Of a stretch of 10,073 nucleotides of DNA, positions 5,522 through 10,073 are shown piece after piece. How positions within the stretch are numbered: the stretch's first letter is position 1; each line of letters starts with the position of its first letter. The translations under genes and the position numbers were made by a program. Below the pieces are notes generated by a model, which saw nothing but the letters and a program-made list of their open reading frames with translations, was not told the DNA's origin and ran no database searches. Origin of the DNA: Treponema sp. (GTDB lineage: Bacteria; Spirochaetota; Spirochaetia; Treponematales; Breznakiellaceae). The stretch is taken from contig JAISJS010000020.1 in the NCBI GenBank assembly GCA_031261385.1, positions 1 through 10,073 of the forward strand, written 5' to 3'.

Positions 5522-6562
5522 ATGCAATATGCCTATTTGGGACGTACCGGGATGAAGGTAAGCCGTATTTGCCTGGGAGCAGGCAACTTCGGCGGCGGCG
5601 GAAACGGTTACGGTAACTGGGGATCGGTGGTGGAGAAGGACGCCCACTATCTTATGGACATGGCTCTGGAAGCGGGTATCAATTTTTTTGATACTGCCGA
5701 CGCCTACGGCGGTCATGGCGAAGGGGGCTACTGCGGGCTTTCCGAGGCCATCATCGGGACCTGGTTTGCAAAAGGCGGAGGACGGCGGGAGCGTACCATT
5801 ATCAGCACCAAGTCAGGTCATCTGCAGAAAGATAATGTGTATGACGGACCGAATCAGGCGCCGAATATTTCGCTTTACAAGGTACGCCGTCATGTTAAGG
5901 AATCCCTCAAACGCCTGCAAACGGATCATGTGGAACTGTATCTGATGCACGATATTGCCAAACGCACCACCTGGGACGAGGCTTGGGAGGCGTATGAAGG
6001 CCTTGTGCGTTCCGGGCAGGCTGATTACATCGGCAGCAGCAACGGGGCGGCATGGGAAATCATGAAGGCCAATGAGGCTGCCCGCAGACGTAATTTTATG
6101 GGTATCGTGAATGAGCAGCATGTGTATAATCCGTTGATACGCGAGCCGGAACTGGAGATACTCCCGATGGCCCGTGATCAGGGTATTGGGATTACGATAT
6201 TTAGTCCGCTGTACCGGGGAGTGCTTGGCGTTGATGTTCTGGAGCCTGCGAAACGGCCATTGAGCGACGAAGCGCAGCGGGTGACCGAAAAATACCGGCC
6301 TCAGCTGACCGAATATGCAAAGCTCTGCCATGATATCGGGGAGAGTGTGGGCGCCGTCACCATTGCCTGGCAGCTGGCAAACCCGGATATCTGCTCCTCG
6401 ATCATCGGCCCCTGCACGAAAGAGGACCTTGCAGACCTTATTCACGCCGCAGATATTACTTTGAGCAAGGCGGCAATGGATCGCATTGACGAAATATTTC
6501 CCGGTCCCGGCGGTGAAGCTCCCTGGGCCTATGAGGGCTGGGGTGAGCTCAACGGAAACTGA
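5522..6562 (+). CDS. Aldo/keto reductase
   Basis: This 346-residue TIM-barrel oxidoreductase belongs to the aldo/keto reductase superfamily, nearest in style to the YajO/YghZ-like bacterial members. The catalytic tetrad is complete: D57 and Y62 (FFDTADAY), K97 (STKSG) and H143 (LMHD). The C-terminal SIIGPCTKEDL segment (about residues 295-305) is the usual NADP-binding end. A glycine-rich loop (residues 20-34) after strand 1 is longer than usual and may shape the substrate pocket. The enzyme would interconvert a sugar or small aldehyde/ketone and the alcohol with NAD(P)H. The AAGGAG ribosome site lies 5 bases before the ATG, and tandem stops TGA TAA close the gene. The operon setting suggests action on the same carbohydrate as the lactonase, for example making the lactone or reducing a fragment. 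Direction and substrate are unknown. Confidence 0.87.
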   Translation: MQYAYLGRTGMKVSRICLGAGNFGGGGNGYGNWGSVVEKDAHYLMDMALEAGINFFDTADAYGGHGEGGYCGLSEAIIGTWFAKGGGRRERTIISTKSGHLQKDNVYDGPNQAPNISLYKVRRHVKESLKRLQTDHVELYLMHDIAKRTTWDEAWEAYEGLVRSGQADYIGSSNGAAWEIMKANEAARRRNFMGIVNEQHVYNPLIREPELEILPMARDQGIGITIFSPLYRGVLGVDVLEPAKRPLSDEAQRVTEKYRPQLTEYAKLCHDIGESVGAVTIAWQLANPDICSSIIGPCTKEDLADLIHAADITLSKAAMDRIDEIFPGPGGEAPWAYEGWGELNGN

Positions 6563-6593
6563 TAATCAGAATTTAATTTATGGAGGATAGAGC

Positions 6594-8261
6594 ATGATTG
6601 TATCAGAAGCGATTGTAAAAATTTTTGAAAAAGAGGGGATTACTGTCGCCTTTGGAATTCCCGGCGCGGGGATTAACGGGTTATACAAATACCTTAAAGA
6701 CGCCCCGATAAAGCACTACCTTATGCGTCATGAGGAAGCGGCGGTTCATGCGGCGGACGGCTATTACCGTGCAAGCGGGAAGCTGGCCCTGGCGATCTGC
6801 ACCTCAGGTCCCGGCGCGACGAACTTTGTCACGGGCCTGTATACCGCCTGGCAGGATTCGATTCCGCTTGTGGCGATTACCGGACAGGCGGTCACCGCCC
6901 AGCTCGGCAAGGGGGCTTTCCAGTGCGTGGATATTGCGAAGATTGCAATGACGGTAACAAAAAAATCCTGGTGCATTACCGAAGCGGCAAAGGTTCCCGA
7001 AATATTTCAGGCTGCGTTTGAGGCCGCCGTCTCGGGCCGGCCGGGCCCGGTGCTCATCGATCTTCCCCTTGATGTGCAGAATGCCGAAATCGAATTTGAT
7101 ATTGATTCCTATATACCTTCAAAATTTGCAATACCAAAACCGGATATGGCGCTGATTGAAAAGGCGGTAAAACTTATCGACCGTGCAAAGAACCCCGTTA
7201 TCATTATGGGCGGCGGGGTTATTCTTGCAAAAGCCGAAAAGGCCCTGCTTGAATTTGCCGAATACGTGGATGTTCCGGTGATTACTACGTATATGGCGAA
7301 GGGCGGCGTTCCCGTTGCCCATCCGCTGAACGCGGGGCAGATGGGGATACAGGTTGGGGCGGCGTCAAGCGGAAACGATGTTTTTCTTGCATCGGACCTG
7401 GTTTTGGGCATTGGCTGCCGTTTTACCGACCGGCATACGGGGAATACGGCGGTGTATCAGGGGGAGCGGACATTTATCCATATTGATATCGACCCAAAAG
7501 AGATCGGCAAGATCATCAAAACTGAATTGGGCATACGCGCCGATGCGGCTGACGCGGTCCCCATGCTGCTTGAGGCTGCAAAGGCCGCAGGGCCGAAACG
7601 CAAACGAAACGATCCCGCGCAGCCTTACCGTGATGCGCGGAAAAAATTTATCCATATCCCCGATCAAACCAAACAGGTGATGGATCCCCGGGAAGTTTTT
7701 GAACTGATAAATCAGGCTTTTGATGATGAAACCCAGTTTACCACCGGGTGCGGCATTACCCAGATTTGGAGCGGTCAGTATCAGCGTATCAACAAACCCC
7801 GGAAATATTTTCCGTCGGGGGGCGCGGGAACGCTGGGGTACGATATTCCCGCCGCCATTGGGGCCGTCGCAGGATCGGGCGCCAAAACCGTGTGCCTTAT
7901 CGGGGATTTTGGTTTTACTTTTTTGGTGGAGGAGCTCGGCGTTGCTGCGGCGTACAATTTACCGGTGGCGGTACTGATCATCAACAACGCATACCTTGGC
8001 CTTATCAGGCAGAACCAGAAATACGCCTACGGCTATGAGTACCAGGTTGCGATGAAGGAAAACAAGGGCCTTATGGACTATGTGAAGATCGCTGAAGGTT
8101 TTGCCTGCAAGGCTGAGCGGGTCTTTACCTATACGGAACTGGAAACGGCGCTTGCAAATGCCGCCGCAGCCAAAGGTCCCTATGTGATCGATATCATCGT
8201 CGATGATAATACCGACTGCGACATGGGGAATGACATCGCCCACATCCGCCATTTTGAATAG
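6594..8261 (+). CDS. Thiamine-diphosphate enzyme, glyoxylate carboligase/acetolactate synthase type
   Basis: This 555-residue enzyme has the three-domain layout of the acetohydroxyacid synthase superfamily: pyrimidine-binding domain (about 1-165), central domain (185-330) and diphosphate-binding domain (370-540) with the GDF...NN motif (437-465). From memory it resembles E. coli glyoxylate carboligase (Gcl) along its length, for example AEIEFD, RHTGN, the NNAYLGLIRQ block and VKIAEG. However, residue 47 (RHEEAA) is the canonical catalytic Glu, whereas E. coli Gcl has Val51 there. It also lacks Gcl's C-terminal tail of about 30 residues, and the SGPGATN...DSIPLVAITGQ region reads like acetolactate synthase. 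It probably decarboxylates a 2-oxoacid and joins the unit to an aldehyde or oxoacid; the substrate is open. GGAGG lies 6 bases before the ATG. No regulatory subunit gene is adjacent. Confidence 0.82.
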   Translation: MIVSEAIVKIFEKEGITVAFGIPGAGINGLYKYLKDAPIKHYLMRHEEAAVHAADGYYRASGKLALAICTSGPGATNFVTGLYTAWQDSIPLVAITGQAVTAQLGKGAFQCVDIAKIAMTVTKKSWCITEAAKVPEIFQAAFEAAVSGRPGPVLIDLPLDVQNAEIEFDIDSYIPSKFAIPKPDMALIEKAVKLIDRAKNPVIIMGGGVILAKAEKALLEFAEYVDVPVITTYMAKGGVPVAHPLNAGQMGIQVGAASSGNDVFLASDLVLGIGCRFTDRHTGNTAVYQGERTFIHIDIDPKEIGKIIKTELGIRADAADAVPMLLEAAKAAGPKRKRNDPAQPYRDARKKFIHIPDQTKQVMDPREVFELINQAFDDETQFTTGCGITQIWSGQYQRINKPRKYFPSGGAGTLGYDIPAAIGAVAGSGAKTVCLIGDFGFTFLVEELGVAAAYNLPVAVLIINNAYLGLIRQNQKYAYGYEYQVAMKENKGLMDYVKIAEGFACKAERVFTYTELETALANAAAAKGPYVIDIIVDDNTDCDMGNDIAHIRHFE

Positions 8262-8271
8262 GGAGTTTGTC

Positions 8272-9627
8272 ATGGATGAATTATTTTTAAAGGCAAAGAA
8301 TTTGTTATCACAATGGAAGGGCGATACCTATATATTCGGCAGGGGCGTATTGCCGCAGCTTGGAAAGCTGGCAAAAAAGGCGGGAGAGATACCTGCTGTT
8401 TCTGCGGGAAGCGCCGTCCCCGGCAGGAAAAGTTCTGAACCGTGTTTGGCGTTAGTCGTTTGCAATGCCGGACGTATCAAGGGCCTTGCCGATGCGGTTA
8501 CTGATTCTCTCAAAGAGGCGGGGCTTTCCCTTGCGGGGGGAGTTGTTGTTCCCGGCGCCGGGCCCAATGCGCCGCGGGCCGACGTGTACCGCATTGAAAC
8601 GTATATTCTGCACCATAAGCCCGATGTGATCATCGCTGTGGGCGGCGGCTCTACCATTGACGCCTGCAAGGCGGCGAACGTTCTTGCAGTCCTGGGCGGC
8701 GAAATAAGCCCCGAGGCGGATCACTGGTTTGGGACCGGCATCGTTTCCGAAGCGCTGAAAACAACCGGTAAAAAACTCTATCCGCTTATTGCGGTGGAGA
8801 CTGCCGCCAGTTCCGGCGCACACCTTACCAGGTATTCCAACATTACCGATCCGGTTATCGGGCAGAAGAAGCTTGTGGTGGATGAGGCTATTGTGCCCCT
8901 CTACAGTGTTTTCGACTACGAGCTAACTGCTTCCATGCCCATCCCCGTGACGATTGACGGCGCGCTGGACTCCATTGCCCACTGTTTTGAAGTTTTTTCA
9001 GGACTTCCTGCAGGAACGCCAAAGGAAAAATATGATCTTGCCGCTTCCCTGACGGAAACCGCGGTGGAACTGACCGTGAAGTACGCCCCGCGAGTGATAA
9101 AGGATCCCGGGGACATGGAGGCGCGGGAAGCTATCGGCATGTCCACCGATCTGGGAGGGTATGCCATCATGATTGGGGGTACCCACGGCCCCCACATGAC
9201 CAGTTTCTCTCTGGTTGATCTTACCGGCCACGGAACCGCCTGCGGCCTGATGAACCCCTACTATGCGGTGTTCTTTGCCCCGGTGATTGAAAAACAATTA
9301 CGGCTGACAGGGAACATCTTCAGGAAGTACGGTTATGTTTCTGAAGATCCGGACAGGCTTTCCGGCAGGGATTTGGGTATTGCTTTTGCCAAAGGAATGG
9401 CTGCCTTTGGTAAAGCCATCGGCGCGCCTGCCGCCCTTAAGGATCTTCCCAAATGGAACGATGGCTATATCACTAAAATTCTCGAAGCGGCAAAGGATCC
9501 CCAACTGGAGATGAAGCTGAAAAATATGCCGGCGCCCATGACTGCCGCACTGGTAGATGAATATATGGGGCCCATTATCAGGGCGGCGGCGGCGGGCGAC
9601 TTTTCCCTTATCAGGATGATGAGCTAG
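8272..9627 (+). CDS. Iron-type (group III) alcohol dehydrogenase
   Basis: This 451-residue protein belongs to the Fe-ADH family (PF00465). It has the NAD(P)-binding GGGSTID motif (residues 124-130) and the metal ligands D233 and H237 (DSIAH), H305 (GGTHGPH; H308 is an alternative) and H320 (TGHG). It would reduce an aldehyde to an alcohol with NAD(P)H, or the reverse. Given its neighbours, candidates are a semialdehyde or a hydroxyaldehyde; this is inference. It is about 65 residues longer than the usual 380-390, partly from an insertion near residues 37-58. The start is ATG 8272, because GGGAG lies 6-10 bases upstream and directly follows the preceding stop. A longer in-frame start at 8203 would overlap the thiamine enzyme by 59 bases without a ribosome site and is unlikely. 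Confidence 0.87.
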   Translation: MDELFLKAKNLLSQWKGDTYIFGRGVLPQLGKLAKKAGEIPAVSAGSAVPGRKSSEPCLALVVCNAGRIKGLADAVTDSLKEAGLSLAGGVVVPGAGPNAPRADVYRIETYILHHKPDVIIAVGGGSTIDACKAANVLAVLGGEISPEADHWFGTGIVSEALKTTGKKLYPLIAVETAASSGAHLTRYSNITDPVIGQKKLVVDEAIVPLYSVFDYELTASMPIPVTIDGALDSIAHCFEVFSGLPAGTPKEKYDLAASLTETAVELTVKYAPRVIKDPGDMEAREAIGMSTDLGGYAIMIGGTHGPHMTSFSLVDLTGHGTACGLMNPYYAVFFAPVIEKQLRLTGNIFRKYGYVSEDPDRLSGRDLGIAFAKGMAAFGKAIGAPAALKDLPKWNDGYITKILEAAKDPQLEMKLKNMPAPMTAALVDEYMGPIIRAAAAGDFSLIRMMS

Positions 9628-9644
9628 GAGCCACAGGCTCCTGG
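9624..9644 (+). promoter_or_regulatory. Hairpin at the stop of the dehydrogenase, touching the next ribosome site
   Basis: AGGAGCC (9626-9632) and GGCTCCT (9636-9642) form a 7-base stem with a 3-base loop, extendable to 9 pairs with one T-G wobble. The stem covers the TAG stop of the dehydrogenase, and its 3' end overlaps the GGAGG (9643-9647) of the racemase-like gene. No T-run follows, so it is not an intrinsic terminator. It could hold back translation of the next gene until a ribosome reaches the stop, or protect processed mRNA. Confidence 0.5.
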
Positions 9645-9660
9645 AGGATCGCCGGATAAA

Positions 9661-10073
9661 ATGGCCCGTGTTGTTTCATTTCCCTATGGAAATGATTTTT
9701 TAACCTATACCTTTCCCGCCGGCCGGTTTAAAGGTGAATTGGTATCCAGGATAAATCAACATCAGCCGGGAAAAACCCGGGAAGCGCTGGTAGATGAATC
9801 GTTGGCGAACCCCATCGGTTCAAAACGGCTTTCGGAACTGGCCGCAGGCAAAAAGAATATCGTTCTGCTTGCAAGTGATCATACCCGGCCGGTTCCCAGC
9901 AAAATTATCATACCCGGGATGCTGGCAGAGATCCGCCGTGGCAGCCCTGATGCGGATATTACGATTCTGATCGCCACGGGCTGTCACCGGGAAATGAACC
10001 GGAAAGAATTGGAAAACAAATTCGGTCCGAAAATACTACACAGAGAAAAAATTGTTACCCATGACTGTGATTC
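9661..10073 (+). CDS. LarA-like nickel-dependent 2-hydroxyacid racemase/epimerase, N-terminal part
   Basis: The frame is open from ATG 9661 to the right edge (137 codons), about one third of the usual 420-430 residues. It matches the LarA N-terminal domain (PF09861). SDHTRP (residues 72-77) carries the conserved D73 and R76, and ATGCHREMN (106-114) carries H109, equivalent to a catalytic histidine of lactate racemase. The second catalytic histidine and the cofactor-binding lysine lie beyond the edge. LarA enzymes use a nickel-pincer nucleotide to invert C2 of lactate; relatives act on malate, phenyllactate or gluconate. In a lactonase-containing operon an aldonate or another 2-hydroxyacid is as likely as lactate. 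GGAGG (9643-9647) lies 13 bases before the ATG, rather far, and no closer start exists after the in-frame TAG at 9625. Cofactor genes larB, larC and larE are not in the window. Confidence 0.85.
   Translation, partial: MARVVSFPYGNDFLTYTFPAGRFKGELVSRINQHQPGKTREALVDESLANPIGSKRLSELAAGKKNIVLLASDHTRPVPSKIIIPGMLAEIRRGSPDADITILIATGCHREMNRKELENKFGPKILHREKIVTHDCD

Noticed and set aside
5813..6445. Minus-strand open frame (210 codons) opposite the aldo/keto reductase
   Set aside because: It is antisense to a complete, motif-bearing gene, and its product is low-information with no family features.
8203..8271. Longer N-terminus for the iron-type dehydrogenase
   Set aside because: The added 23 residues overlap the thiamine enzyme's end and have no ribosome site or family similarity; ATG 8272 has GGGAG at the right distance.
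9583..9598. GGC-type triplet repeat near the end of the dehydrogenase gene
   Set aside because: It encodes a plain run of four alanines; it is codon bias rather than a functional repeat.

Overview
The window looks like a stretch of a bacterial chromosome, most plausibly a spirochaete close to the insect-gut treponemes. This assignment is inference. It rests on moderate GC with AT-rich accessory genes, strong AGGAGG-type ribosome sites, and the style of the small XRE regulator and of the ribbon-helix-helix antitoxin. No rRNA or tRNA gene is available to anchor the taxonomy. No tRNA, rRNA, CRISPR array, insertion sequence or intrinsic terminator could be supported. No gene-free stretch exceeds about 135 bases.

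Left part (1-1928, minus strand): an AT-rich three-gene operon reads leftwards. It starts with a small winged-helix protein (1662-1928), which overlaps by ATGA a TPR-repeat lipoprotein (727-1665). A gene for an Mrr-like restriction endonuclease follows and runs off the left edge (1-680). A near-consensus sigma-70 promoter lies at 2006-2034. It sits in a 134-base divergent region that carries four copies of an 8-base motif, GTAAWWAC, spaced 31-33 bases apart. Across this region lies a small XRE-family regulator (2063-2413, plus strand), the obvious candidate to bind those sites.

Middle (2486-3161, plus strand): a VapBC-type toxin-antitoxin pair, with a ribbon-helix-helix antitoxin overlapping a PIN-domain RNase toxin. 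A palindrome and direct repeat overlap its likely -10 box.

Right part (3175 to the right edge, plus strand): a compact catabolic operon begins 13 bases after the toxin. It encodes a FAD-dependent oxidoreductase, an SMP-30/gluconolactonase-type lactonase, an aldo/keto reductase, a thiamine-diphosphate enzyme of the glyoxylate carboligase/acetolactate synthase group, an iron-type alcohol dehydrogenase, and the N-terminal part of a LarA-like nickel-dependent 2-hydroxyacid racemase/epimerase. Together these suggest conversion of a sugar-derived lactone, hydroxyacid or 2-oxoacid: ring opening, C2 epimerisation, carboligation or decarboxylation, and redox steps. The substrate cannot be read from the sequence, and no transporter or kinase lies in the window. 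The combination does not match a textbook pathway I can name, and it is the best candidate here for something undescribed. A key detail is that the thiamine enzyme keeps the canonical catalytic glutamate that E. coli glyoxylate carboligase lacks.
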